Positions 46,901 through 58,599 of a stretch of 64,000 bases of DNA are shown here, one piece after another; the first letter of the stretch is position 1; each line of letters starts with the position of its first letter. A program made the position numbers and the translations under genes. The notes beneath the pieces were generated by a model, which worked only from the letters and a program-made list of their open reading frames with translations, had not been told where the DNA came from and made no database searches. The DNA is taken from the NCBI RefSeq assembly GCF_945859685.1, contig NC_079147.1:191067174-191131173 (forward strand), read 5' to 3'. Source of the DNA: Eupeodes corollae. Its lineage: Eukaryota; Arthropoda; Insecta; Diptera; Syrphidae.

Positions 46901-47349
46901 TGCTTAAGGATAAGGAACTATCTAGAATCATCATCAGCTCTTGTTTGATTATATTTCACCCAAGCAAAAAATAAAATACATAACCTCAATATTTGAATTG
47001 AACTTTTGAAACTAAATCTATCATATCGGCTATGATTTCTTTATTTTGTTTTTACAATAATCCTCATTAACACATTTCACAAAAACTACAACTGAAATTG
47101 ATTTATAAAGATGGAGGTCCTCTAGCCTTATTCATTTTACCTTTGGCAAAATATTTTCTTGATTGGAATATTCACGGTAAGGTTGAGTCCTCAGCTCAAA
47201 GATACAGATTAATAGCACCTCTAACAACGTCTTATCACTAATCATTTGAGACCAGTGTCAGTGGTTAACTCAAGTTTTGATTCGATAAAACGAATTACAT
47301 ATTAAAACACAAAACTTCATATTTCGACATTTTCCTTCATATCGATTTA
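46901..47349. other. AT-rich non-coding interval
   Basis: No recognisable feature. Confidence 0.3.
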
Positions 47350-48053
47350 CTAGCTGACCCCACAAACGTTGTTTTGTCATATAAATAATATTTTGAGAAT
47401 ATTTTGCTAGAAATAAGTCTCCTAACTAACTTATTGTGGTTCAAATTACGAAGCAAAATTATCGGAGATATAACCTTCAGTTGTAAATTATGCGGTGACA
47501 TGCCTGGTAAATCTTTTGAGTTCAGACTCACTTGACTAATTCACAGCTTGGGTAGCATCACAAACGGTATCAATAAATTTGTATGACACCAAGTCTCCTG
47601 GTAACAAATGTTGTATCTTGAGATTGAATTCGTTGAAAACCATATACTGCGAGCATGATGTAGTCATAAATGGTTCTTTGTTCTTTGTGGGGCATAGCAA
47701 GCAACAATCGCTGCTATTTCTACAGTATTGTATTGTAGTTCACGATTCAATTCAGGGTCTATTAAATCAGATGCATTTCAATTTGGTGAATGCATACGCA
47801 AATGACTGAGTGGTAAGTTGGCAATAATGACACAAAGATCCTCAATAGCAATCAACGCTTCATTGTCACTAAAAACTGTGTTGCACCGTTTACAATTTTG
47901 ATCCAATCAAACCATAGCACTTAGGAATATAAAAAAAAAACATATTCCCAGACGTTCCAAAAATATACGCAAAATTTCATTGAAATTGGTTGAGTCGTTT
48001 CGGAAGATTATGGCAACTAAACTGTGGCAGGAGAATTTTATATGTTAGATATT
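47350..48053. repeat. dispersed repeat of uncertain class, about 0.7 kb
   Basis: Begins CTAGCTGACCCCACAAACG with TTGTTTTGTCATATAAAT following, and ends with AAATTTCATTGAAATTGGTT, GAGTCGTTTCGGA and GAGAATTTTATATGTTAGAT. I recall both end phrases as recurring together in many insect genomes. Neither terminal inverted repeats nor a clear coding region is visible. It could be a non-autonomous element or the end of a retrotransposon. Confidence 0.45.
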
Positions 48054-49887
48054 AATTTATGTACATGTACACGTACCTATTGTAGTTTAAGGCCTTCTTA
48101 TCTGTAGCACTTAACTAGATTCTTCGACAATTACTATGACTATAAAAATATAAATTCATAAACATTTTGAGACTTATATAATTTATTCCCTACGTATATA
48201 CTTTTTTTAAGGATATGTGCTAACAATTTGATATTCTCTTAAAGATAAACGTTCATTCTCATCAAGCATCGTTATCGTGTGACATGCCTTGCATGGAGCA
48301 AAGTATAAGTACTCCAAGAACAGAAAACCCTCCATTGGTTTTTATCATTCTCACATTTGATGGGTTAAAATCGTGCACAGCCACTATCTTTGCAAAAATG
48401 AGAGATGTTGATGATGATGATGATCGTCATCGTCATGAAAAACTTTCTCATAATATAGGCACATGTGATTGATACCAAAACAACAAACAACAAGAATAAA
48501 GTGTTATATTATCTTCCCCCACATATATACCCACTATACACCAACACAACATGCTTATCCTCGATTCTGTCTTGCTCCTCGTTTACGAGTATATATGTCG
48601 AACATATATCACTTTAGAGTCCTGAATTGTGGAATCCTGACTCCTTGGCTGACTGACTGACTGACTGCATGGAATGTTGCCGGAAAGGTAGATATTATAC
48701 TTCATTTTTGTTTACCCGATACGGAAGGCCCATTTTATTTTTTGATGTCCCATTAGTCTTCGCATCAAATATTCACCAAAGCAAATGAATATGTATGATG
48801 CGTTGTCGCATACACCTACACAATATACACATTCATGCAACAACGAACACAACACAACATAAAGTTATAAATCGTATTCATTTTATTTGATGTATATCAC
48901 GAAACGTGGTGTATTAAAACAAAAATAAAGCCCAAACAGACTTGCAGTTCTTCCCGAAGGATAATGATATGTATATAAGAAACAAGAGGACTCACGCAAA
49001 AAATGAAAAAAGAATTGGAGTATGAAGTTATGGAAGATGAAGAGTGTGTAGGTAGGTATCTGATGGAAGAGGAGACATATGAGTTTATATGAGATATGAG
49101 TCAGGTGAATGACATTGTTTCGAAGTTTTTTTTCAATATCTCACAGAATCGATGATAGTCCTTGTATTTTGTTTGATCTTCTTAATCAATTCAAAGAAAT
49201 GTTGAAATAACAACTGAGATAATTAATGAGAAAGGTTTCCTTTTCAAAACTTGATTTATATCTAGACTTAAAGAAAATTCTTGAAAACTGTGATTTCGAT
49301 GTTACGCGAATGACACATTTTTAATATAGTCCAAATAAAAAAACTCCACAATTTGTATGGCTTATAAGGGATATTTTGCCGTCATTTCAAAACAAGAACC
49401 ATTTTAGTTATGCTACAGACTTGAGTTTACAGATGTACATATGTGTAGTATGTGACAATTTGTGTGTATTTTAAAAAGTACAAGTTTTTGTTTTATTTGC
49501 ACAAATTAAGTTTATCATTTATTAAAACAAGAAAGATTTTGTTGGACAATTAGAAAAGTCTAACGTTTGTAAGACTTTCTGTTACGCATGTGACACATTT
49601 AATCTTCTTACATAAGAGTTTTTACTTAAAGTTAAAACTTTTCCATCTTTTAAATTTTGACAAGTTAATACAACACCTTCTGTAAAAATTAAAACAAACA
49701 TACTTTTAAAACACTACTGACTATTATTGGCTTTACGATCACTTTGAAGCGTTAGATTTTTTGAAGACAAGCTTAGTTGCCTTGATATTTCTCGAAGAGG
49801 TAATCAAAACTGGATAATAAAATTAAGTGATTTGACAACCATATTCAATTCAAACACTTATAGATGGAGTTATTGAAGTCAACGTTG
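48054..49887. other. AT-rich non-coding interval with short microsatellites
   Basis: Contains GATGATGATGATGATCGTCATC (48410-48435, a partly self-complementary triplet tract) and CTGACTGACTGACTGACTG (48649-48667). A few short frames with no resemblance to known proteins. Confidence 0.35.
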
Positions 49888-51300
49888 GTGACGCTACTTT
49901 AGACTTTTACAGATAATAGCAATGAAGATTTTGCTAGCGATGGTAAAAACACTAATTCCTCTATAGATGGTGCAGTTTAAAAAGTCAACTTTTTTCATAA
50001 TCGGGCAAATAATACTGAGGTTCCATTGATCGGGCATGCTTTCCTGTGACCATATCCTAAATAAGTTGGTGAATGGTCCTAACCAAATTATCTATAGTTC
50101 GGCATTCACTTCAGCTTAGGTATGGCAATCTTTACTTCGTAGTCTTCATTGAAAGGATAATCCTTTTTAACAGCGGGCTTTGGTTCTTCGTCGCCGTTAT
50201 ACAGTCTGCAGAAGTAATCCTTTCATATTCTCAGAATTGACCGTTGTTCTAGTATGATGTTTCCACTTTCGTCTTTGCAGCCTACGGTTCGAGGTTTATG
50301 TTCTTACCTGTTCATAAAATTCTGCTTTTAAACCTCTCAAAATCTTCTGCTGCACGCTTCTCATGCTTTTTCTTTTTTCTTCTGAGAAGGTGTTCCTATC
50401 ACCTCTTCTGCTCATAGAGCTCATGAGAAGCTCTCGTACTTTTATGCCGCGGCTTATCTGATTTTGTCTTGGCAATGTTGCAACTGGTTTTCGTGTTGGC
50501 GGCAGAGAACATCGTAAAAGATTAATAGTGACTCGGTCGGGCGATTTAGCGATCTCTTGCGATTGTAGCCGTTTGACGTTGTATCTTCTTTTAGCATCAC
50601 TTCTGTTTTGTCTTGAGTGTAGAAACCCGAAGTGCTACCATTGGCTACAACAATGTAGCTGCTCTAGCGTCGATAGCAGTATGGTCAGTCTAGTTGAGGA
50701 TAGATAGATGTGGAGAACTCCAAGTTCCTTTGTAGATTTTAGGTGTGGAAAACGCGTACTGGATACTATGACGTTTCACCTCTCATCAAAATCGATAAGC
50801 TTAAATCTGTTATCGGAAATGATGTCATGCAGTCTGTTTTTCCCGATTATTTCTTCCCTTTCCTGGACATTAAAATCTCCCAGACAATTTTAATATCGTA
50901 AATAGGTCATTGCTTATTGCCCATATCATTTGTAACGATTCGTTTGCTTGGGTTGTCAACAGTTAATTCGTCCGTATTCGAGGATTGTCGGTACTTCCCA
51001 ACTGGGTTTTCTTTATATGGTCAGGAAGTCACCCTGTCTTCCTGAAAGGTGTTCACTAAGTAGTTCAATCTAACTCTAGTTGTTAACGCCAAAGTTGATT
51101 CCATCTTAAGAATTCCTCTACTGCCTTCTGGATGAAAGGACAGGTAACTAAGTGGAAACACCTCTTCCCCTCTCTCGTTTCCTACTCCCAACAAATTTCT
51201 ACTGGGGTTAGAACCCAATCTCCAGTTGAGGTACTAGGCACCTGATGTTCACAGCGGCGAGTTGAGAGCAGGAGTTAATAGGCACAGGAGCTTGTTTCTG
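49888..51300 (-). pseudogene. degenerate, internally deleted second copy of the RTE
   Basis: GGTGACGCTAC at about 49888 matches the RTE 3' end. Directly next to it, 49935-50130 matches the N-terminal reverse-transcriptase region (compare 27000-27170), so most of the catalytic domain is missing. 50200-50320 matches 27340-27440, and 50360-50910 matches the endonuclease region in pieces. 50930-51290 matches the 5' leader (TAGAACCCAATCTCCAGTTG, as at 35790). Many small indels and stops. Same family as the 25.7-35.9 kb element but much older, or an older relative. Confidence 0.82.
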
Positions 51301-51467
51301 GATGGATAATTGGATGATTATGGATTATATTGATGTGAGACATTTCATAAATTTCAGTGAAATTTTGCATTTTTTTTGGCATGGTAACGTTTGGTGTTGG
51401 CAACCATGTTACGATCATATGTTCATAGATTTGACTATGTAGCATGTGTTGTTTTCATGTAAGAAGC

Positions 51468-51471
51468 TTAA
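51468..51471. repeat. TTAA target-site duplication, left
   Basis: TTAA directly before GGGGGTATTC; repeated at 52222-52225. Confidence 0.85.
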
Positions 51472-52221
51472 GGGGGTATTCTGGTCTAGAGACATGAATT
51501 TTATGTAATTTTTGAAGTGCTGTAGAAAAAAGCAAGCTACAATTTTACCATCAATTTTTTTATACATTATTTATTCACATTAGAAGCATACAAAAAAAAT
51601 AAAAAAGTAAAAAAAAAATAAAAATTCCGTTAGTTATCAGCTGATAGAGTAGTGCGTCTCAAAAATTTGGTGCGTGACCATACCCACGATTTTAACTCTC
51701 CTAGAAATCTGAAATCAAAAACTAAAAAAGATTATTAATCTACAATAATGTCGCAATGTCTGGAACTACGGAAAAGTTACAAACATTTTTTTTTACAAAA
51801 TGGCGGCTGTCTAAAGAAAAATACAAAAAATTTACCATTTTTTTGAACATTCTTCGATTTGTTAAAAATAGTAAAAATAAAAATTTGGGGATGGCCGTAG
51901 TTCCGGACGTAGACAAGTCCCTAAAGAAGACTTTCTTAAAATTTCAAGTAAATCGGTTCGGCAGAACCTGAGAAATCGTGGGTATCAGATTCAAAAAGAC
52001 AGTTCTGAGAAAAACGCGTTTAAAGTACCCCATTATGTCTTTTGTTCTATTAGTTGCAGCCCAACCGATTTGGATGGCTGCTCAGCAAAATACTTATTTC
52101 TCCGAAAATAATTTGAATTTGGGAAAATCCTCTAGTAGACATATTCTTAAATAGTTAAACTATGAAAATATGAAAAGAAAAAAAAATCGATTTTTTTTAA
52201 TTTCTAGACCAGAATACCCCC
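51472..52221. mobile_element. 750-bp non-autonomous transposon with 19-bp terminal inverted repeats and TTAA target (piggyBac-like)
   Basis: Left end GGGGGTATTCTGGTCTAGA (51472-51490) and right end TCTAGACCAGAATACCCCC (52203-52221) are perfectly complementary over 19 bases and are bounded by TTAA on both sides. TTAA duplication is the signature of piggyBac-superfamily insertion. The interior is AT-rich. A 71-codon frame (51756-51971) inside it is far too short for a transposase and resembles nothing known, so movement would depend on an enzyme supplied elsewhere. Confidence 0.85.
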
Positions 52222-52225
52222 TTAA
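52222..52225. repeat. TTAA target-site duplication, right
   Basis: TTAA directly after the right terminal repeat. Confidence 0.85.
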
Positions 52226-52279
52226 AGGTTAAACTTGTGTTTTCATACTCGGCAATTTTTTTCTTGTTAGAAATAAATT

Positions 52280-53000
52280 CGTTCCAAATTGATTGACTTT
52301 GATCAGAAGCAGCACCAGCTGAACACTGCCCAAAACATGTTAAAGGACGTCAATGATGATCCTAATCTGTTCAAAAGGGTTATGGTGACTAATCATGAAT
52401 ATATGGTTATGACGTCGAAACCAAATCCCAATCATTCCAATGGAAAAGTCCGGGAGAGCAAAGACCAAAAAAGGCACGCCAAGTTCGTTCAAATGGTTTT
52501 GCTCACAGTTTTTTGTTACCATGGCGTTGTGCATCAAGAATTCCTACCACAATTGTGGTGTAAACAAGGAGAATAACTTTGAAGTTGTGCAGGGTTTGCG
52601 TGAATAAATAAGAAAACAAAAACGGCTGGAAATGTGGAAAGACAATTCATGGATTTTGCACCATGATAGTGCACACTGCACCTGCACACAAGTCGTTATA
52701 AGTGAGTAGTTTTTTAGCATGTCTCAGCCATCGTATTCACCAAACCTAGCCTAATGTGACTTTTTCCTCTTTTAAAAATTGAAAAGGCTCATTAAAGGAC
52801 GAAGATAGGTCACGATTGAAGAGATTATGGCTGCATAACTGAAGGAGCTCGACGAAATACCCAAAAGTTCATTTCAGCGCTGGAACAACTCCATTATGAT
52901 TATTGGGATTTTTTTGAAGAGTTAACGTAATTGTGGATAAATAAATGAATATTTTTTTTTATAAAAATAAAGAGTCACCTTACTTTTTGATCACACCTCG
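52280..53000 (+). pseudogene. 5'-truncated mariner transposase relic with its right terminal repeat
   Basis: 52289-52576 reads DQKQHQLNTAQNMLKDVNDD, then a degraded WVYGYD block (its catalytic Asp region altered), and continues to VLLTVFCYHGVVHQEFLP. Later frames give WILHHDSAHC (second Asp region), QPSYSPNLA-CDFFLF (third acidic motif) and KGRR-TIEEI. This order is that of SETMAR/irritans-like mariners. The element ends at 52973-53000 with TTTTTGATCACACCTCG followed by TA, a mariner-type right terminus. The DNA-binding half and left terminus are missing. Frameshifts and stops make it dead. Confidence 0.85.
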
Positions 53001-53002
53001 TA

Positions 53003-54048
53003 ATTATTATTCTAGCCAAAAAATATTAATAGGTCCTAGTATTTGAAATTTGTGTTTTGTTAAGTTTATGACGTTTAAAGCTAAATTTTTATAAGTTAAG
53101 ATCCGGTTTAAATCGCTGACATTTTTTTCGAGACTTTAAACGGAAGCGATTTAAAGCGATTTCTTTTACTAGTGCTTAACTTAAAGCAAACTTTCAATTT
53201 GAAAAACGAAGTTGATTACAACTTTAAAGTAAGCACGCACGTTGAAAAATTCTTTTTATTCATTTGTTTGTTTGTTAACTCTCTAGTTTAAAATAAAAAG
53301 TTTGGCTACTTTAAAGTTTTAAAAAATCCCTGGGGCGAAAGCTGCATACAAATTTATTGAAAACACACATTTCATATAAAATATTATTTACATTTGAAAA
53401 TGAATAATGTTTGCAAAATGTTTTTAATTTTTTACTTCGTCTTAAAATTTTTCTTTCAAATGTTTGGTTCGTTATTAATAATGGCAGTCACAAACTGCTT
53501 CCGTTATAAAAAATAAGTGTTTCCACTCTGTATAATCCTTGTGTAACATTCTACTTTATCGATTAAGTACACATTCTTTTTTTTCTTTAATCAGTTAAAA
53601 TTCCAGAGTCACTTCAGGTATTTTTAAACAAAATTCTAGTTAAGTTACATCAAAATAAAAAAACTCAAATTTGCTTTTCAACTTCCTTTTTTTTGAGTTA
53701 TGGAAACCTTAATTTGGTTAACTCCAAAGCTGAAAACGTCAACTTTGAGTGAATAAAACAAAATCACGAGTTAATAATAAAAAACCCTAAGTTATGTTCA
53801 ACTTTGACTGCATGAAATCGGCTTTAATGATGTTTGGTGTCCAAATCTATAACCAATCATTCATTGTCATATAAATTCCAATAATTCGTTTCAATGACAA
53901 AAACCGAAGATAGCTATAACTAGCCCCTTAGCCAATGTAGGTATATAGGATCTGTCAACCTCTTATTATTGGAAACACGATTTGTTTGTACTTTTACTTT
54001 CATTCAGAACTGCAGGAATAATATTAACACTCATCATTATAAATTATT
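53003..54048. other. AT-rich non-coding interval
   Basis: Repeated TTTAAAG-type words at 53100-53330 but no gene, transposon terminus or RNA. It is the downstream flank of the small gene on the minus strand. Confidence 0.3.
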
Positions 54049-54059
54049 TTTATTTTATT
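54049..54059 (-). terminator. candidate poly(A) signals of the 54.1-kb gene
   Basis: On the minus strand AATAAA occurs twice, overlapping by one base (54054-54059 and 54049-54054), about 70 bases beyond the stop codon of the small secreted-protein frame. Confidence 0.5.
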
Positions 54060-54128
54060 AAAATTAAAATAATGTTTTTTAAATAAATAATTTCACTGAT
54101 AAAAACAATAAAAATGACATGAAACAAA

Positions 54129-54362
54129 TTATCCAACAAGAACTTTTAAAGTATCTGCAGTAAGTTCTAATGGCAAAGGACCCTTTAAGCCAGTTACAGG
54201 AATTTCAGATGAAGCATCATATGGAATTTCCGTATAACTTGAGGGAAGTGTTATAGATTCTTCTTCTGCGGTAGTCGTATAAAAAGATTTCACTAGAACA
54301 AAATTCCCAAACGCCAATATTAGAAATAATACGATAAAAATTAACTTGTTTTTGGAAAACAT
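54129..54362 (-). CDS. small putative secreted protein (77 aa), unknown function
   Basis: Single uninterrupted frame. Residues 1-26 have a basic start (MFSKNK) and a long hydrophobic core (IFIVLFLILAFGNFVLV) ending near VKS, a good signal peptide. The predicted mature part, about 51 residues, is acidic and Ser/Thr/Pro-rich (TTAEEESITL, YTEIPYDAS) with no Cys and ends LKVLVG. The start context GGAAAAATG is suitable. Poly(A) signals lie about 70 bases downstream on the same strand. I do not recognise the family. The size and layout resemble fast-evolving fly secreted peptides (immune, salivary or reproductive), but that is inference. An upstream non-coding exon is possible. Confidence 0.6.
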   Translation of the reverse strand: MFSKNKLIFIVLFLILAFGNFVLVKSFYTTTAEEESITLPSSYTEIPYDASSEIPVTGLKGPLPLELTADTLKVLVG

Positions 54363-56219
54363 TTTTCCGGTACCGATGGCGTTTAGTTGAGAATGTAAAT
54401 TTAGAAAGACTAAACATAGTTATAAAGTTTTAATCGGTTTTGAATTAACAGTGATATCAACAAAAAAGTTTAATTATTCATTTCTATTGTTTATTTTAAA
54501 TTGATAATTCGTTGGAAAAATTTTTTATCTTTCCGTTTCTATTCTGATACTTAGTCAATTCTATGAAAATTGATGTAAATCAGATTGAAATTAATTTAAA
54601 ATTATTGTTTGTAAATTTAAATGGACGTTATTTAATAGATCAAGTTATTTGTTCATATGAATTGAGTCAGCATTTTAAGACTGTCATTGTTTTTCTTGTT
54701 TAAGTTACATTAAATATCTATAAAACACCCTTTACAGGTATATTTTGTTTAGAAACAATTTTAAGTTAATGTTTTCAACAAAATCTAATCAAATTGTTTT
54801 CTTTGTTTATTTCTAGGTAAGTACACAAACAATGATGATAAAGAAGGAAGAATTTATTATTTAAAATAAATTTAAGCGAAAAGGTAAGGTTTTTCCATAA
54901 ATAAGAACCCAAATGGTGCAGACTGGTTTTTGATTTGCAGCAATTTCAAAAATTGAAGGGCGTCTTAAAACTAAAACATACATACATAGTGTTTAAAAAA
55001 TATATTGGAAGCTCGGAGAATACTACGGATCAACCGAGTCACCCTTTGTCCTCCTGAAACACGATGGATTACTGTAACTTTTATCAACACCAATCACGAT
55101 GATCTGCCAAGTCGGTCGTTGTCTTCTCCAACTGGAGAGCTGGGATTCAAAGATTCTCCAAGTCCATTTTTTAATGTGTCCGAAATTTTGCTTTCGAAGT
55201 TACGACTACCAAAAGTGAAGTTTTATCGGAGACAATGGATAATTTTGTCTGTTGATATCAGATATTCAGTCGTAGTATGTCGTGAACTTGAAGACTTACA
55301 AATTTGTTTGATTCTTCAATCACAACCGTCTATACCCACTTGTGGGAGCCTTTGATGATTTCTATGCCGCTTGTCCCTAATAAACGTGTTATATAAAAAC
55401 ACGTTCCTAGTAGAAACTTTTCTATTTTTTGAGTAGTATTTCCCAATCGGTACGATTTGTCGAAATAAAAAATTTCTTGTCGTTGAAACTAATCTACTTT
55501 GAAGGTAGTTATTTGAAAACATGGACCTTTTTCACTAAAGTGGTAGCAATAAATACAATAATTGTTTAAGTTCCGTGGAAATGCAATTATAAGTCTATAG
55601 CATGTTTAATATTTGTAATTGCCAGACCTGAATTTGATTTTTTTTTCCTGAGTTAACAAATTATTTACACTGTAAACTGGGAACATGCATTTTGTCATTC
55701 ATACTTATTCAATGTATGGCTTTTTTTACAGGTTAAAGTCGATAGTTTTATTCGTTTGCGAGATTTTTAAGGCCGAGCAAAAAAATGTTTGAACACGATA
55801 ATATCAATAATTAATTAAATGTTCACAATCGAACAGTAATTTATTGAAAACGTTGGTCTTAGAATTCTGTCATCTCGAACGTTTAAAAATTTCAAAATTA
55901 TTGGTTTCAAAAATCAGACCAATGGAAAGTTAAAAATAAACGTAGAATATGAATGAATTACACGAACTTGCTCATGTAGCCAAGGACCCTGTTTACAAAT
56001 AGGACTTATATTTATACATTTTTAAAAAATCACCATAAAATAAGTTTGTCTTCAAAAATTTAAATGCTTTTTAAATAAGCAAAAAAATATTTTTTTTTTT
56101 TGAAATTGGTTGGACCGTTTTATTTTAAAATTATTTTGTACGTATAAAAGTTTTCAATTTTAATTTAGCAATATTTTAAGTATGTAGTTTTTTGAAACTT
56201 ATTAATACATGTTTTACAT
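54363..56219. other. interval without a confident gene; one unexplained open stretch
   Basis: 55005-55355 is open for 116 codons on the plus strand and is richer in G+C than its neighbours. The product resembles nothing I know; the minus strand of the same stretch has Ser/Gly-rich text with stops. It may be a transposon fragment. The rest is AT-rich and featureless. Confidence 0.3.
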
Positions 56220-57670
56220 TTATTAACTTCCCATACGAAGTTATTGTAATGGGTCCGATTTGTCAAATTGAAAATTTTGACATTTCTCGACGTTTCAAGG
56301 TCCCTAGAGTCGAAATAAAAGATTTTTAGAAAGATGTCTGTGCGTGCGTGTGTACGTACGTTCGTACGTCCGTACGTTCGTACGTCCGTACGTTCGTACG
56401 TCCGTACGTTCGCTACATTTTTTGTCGTCCATAGCTCAAGAACCAGAAAAGATATCAATTTATAATAAATTTTGTTATACAGATAATAAGGCAGAAATAT
56501 GCAGAAAGGGCTCTCAAGCAAATTGCGTAGGTGTTTTTTTTACCATAGCAGTTTAAAAAAAAGGTGAAAATTTTGGTTAACCCTAAATTTCTTATGAACC
56601 AAAAACGCTAGAGACTTGAATTGAGTTTTGTATAATATATTGTAACATGATATCAAAGAAATATATTTTTTGAAAAAAATCCATTTAACGGTTTTTTTAT
56701 AAATCAAAAAAACTAAAAAAAATATGTATCACCTACAAAATGTTACGACTAAAATATGATTTAATCTCCAAAACAATTTTGTGCAACAAAAATAATGTTT
56801 TCAACATCCGATAAAATTTTGAGAAGAATCAAATTGACAATTTTTTTATAAAAAATAAAAATCTGAAAAAAAAACATTACTCAAAGTTGATAAAAATTAA
56901 ATATAGATTCAAACATCTTTTCAAAAACTTTAAATTTTAGGCTTCAAACTTATTTTATTTAATAAGAAATATTGTTCTCAACGTTCTGAAAAATCGAATT
57001 GACAGTTTTTTTACAAAAAATAAAAACCTACAAAAAATTAATAAAAGTTCGTAAAAATTGATTTTCGACTCAAATATCTTTTCAAAAATTTGAGTTAATA
57101 GCTTCTAACTAATTTTTACTTATAAAAAATATTGTTTTCAACACAAGGAAAAATTTGAGATAAATCGAATTGATAGTTTTTTTTTTAAATAAAAACCAAC
57201 AAAAAAATGGATAAAAGTTGGAAACATTGATTTTTGACTCAAATATCTTTTCAAAAATTGTAGATGTTGCCTTTATCTTCTTTTATCTTTCAAAAAATAT
57301 TGTTCTTAACATTCAGTAAAATTTTGAAAAAAATCGAATTGACATTTTTTTTACAAAAAATAAAACTCTAAAAAAAAACAATTCTAAAACTTGGTAAAAA
57401 TTTACTTTCGACTCAAATAGCTTTTCAAAAATAAAAAATATTGGCTTCAAACATATTTTATTTCACAGAAAATATTGGTTTCGATATTCAGCAATTTTTA
57501 TATAAAAATCCAACTGTCCATTTTTTGATTAACAATAAAATCTTCAAAAAATAGTTCGCAAATTTGGTAAAATTTGATACGGGTACATATAGACAAACTT
57601 TTTAGCAAGACAAATCGACAGACGGGATGGGAAGTTACCAGTGTGGGTCGCATCTCAGGCTCTTTTTGTT
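56220..57670 (+). repeat. dispersed AT-rich non-coding repeat, plus orientation, with internal about 165-bp periodicity
   Basis: Starts near CTTCCCATACGAAGTTATTG, passes a CGTACG tract (56339-56412) and CCATAGCTCAAGAACCAG, and ends with GACAAATCGACAGACGGGAT, GGGAAGTTACCAGTGTGGGT and CGCATCTCAGGCTC. The middle is built of units that each contain an ACTCAAATATCTTTTCAAAA-like phrase, at about 56911, 57071, 57240 and 57414 (steps of about 160-175). It is the same family as 42520-43790 on the other strand. No coding potential. Confidence 0.8.
56339..56412. repeat. CGTACGTCCGTACGTT tandem tract
   Basis: A 16-base near-palindromic unit repeated about 3.5 times after a GTGCGTGCGTGT run. Every CGTACG and TACGTA-like word is self-complementary, so both strands can fold into cruciforms. 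The long Arg/Thr-rich frames across it are artefacts of the repeat. Confidence 0.9.
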
Positions 57671-57780
57671 AAAAAATATTAAAATTTAAAAATTAGCTAG
57701 TTGTTGAGTCAAATTGAAAACCAATTTACATTTCTATGAGAGGTTTGCAAAACAAAAATGTTTGTATTGCAATAATCCAA

Positions 57781-57860
57781 CAGGTGGCGCAACAGTCCGT
57801 TGTGAACCAGGGCCTAGTGACTTACAGCTCTCATCCATTCTTGTGTGCGAGTACTGTTGT
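57781..57860 (-). other. RTE-like 3'-end fragment
   Basis: AGGTGGCGCAACAGTCCGTT and GAACCAGGGCCTAGTGACTT resemble the RTE terminus at 25735-25770 (GGTGACGCTACAGTCCGG, ACCTGGGCC) but are distinct enough to be a related subfamily. Strongly 5'-truncated. Confidence 0.5.
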
Positions 57861-58599
57861 CAGAAATGGAAATGATATGGTTACTAACAGAAAAACTCAA
57901 AACTGTATTAAGAAAATGTTTGAACTTATAACGAATTCGTAGTGAAGTCCTTGAAATAAATTGAAAAACTATGAAAATAATGTTGAAAACGGGTATTTTC
58001 GATTTTGAGTACATATAGCTAAAATCGGAGTTTGAATTCAGAATATAAGCACTAAAAATTATGCTTAAACGAATTATTCAAAATGATAAAAGAATTCCTT
58101 TCGAAGTTTCTTAAAACTTCCAATAAAATCAAATGGTATATTTTGTCAAATTAGAAAAATGATGAAATTAAACTGCATTGCTTGCATAGATTTGATTAAA
58201 AAACAAAAACATTGATTAATTTAAAAATTACAGACTGAAAAATCTATATACATATGTATATTGTATATGGAATGTAACACTGTTCAAATATACGCCACAA
58301 ACGACTTTCGAAATTGTCAGATTTTCAATGACTCTGTCGGATAAATAAGGATGAATTAGATATGTTGTTTATAAATGATTTCACAAAACAGATTGACAAT
58401 TTGACACACATATCAACTTTTAATAGTTCATAGGTATCTATTGAGAGACGAAGGACTCTTTAAAAGAGGAAAATAGGGTATTTTTAGCTATGATCTTTTT
58501 GGCAACACTTGGTCAAGGAGCTGACGCACTCTTCGTGTTTTGCTTCACTGTCAAACACCTTCAGTTTAGTCTATAATTTAACAACAAACAAATAACTCT
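57861..58599. other. AT-rich non-coding interval
   Basis: No recognisable feature. 58500-58600 may be the left flank of the following transposase relic. Confidence 0.3.

Noticed and set aside
48410..48437. GATGAT...GTCATC tract as a possible regulatory palindrome
   Set aside because: Simple triplet microsatellite with a short complementary end; no supporting context.
56165..56556. Arg/Thr-rich frames across the CGTACG tract
   Set aside because: Translation of a 16-base simple repeat, not a gene.
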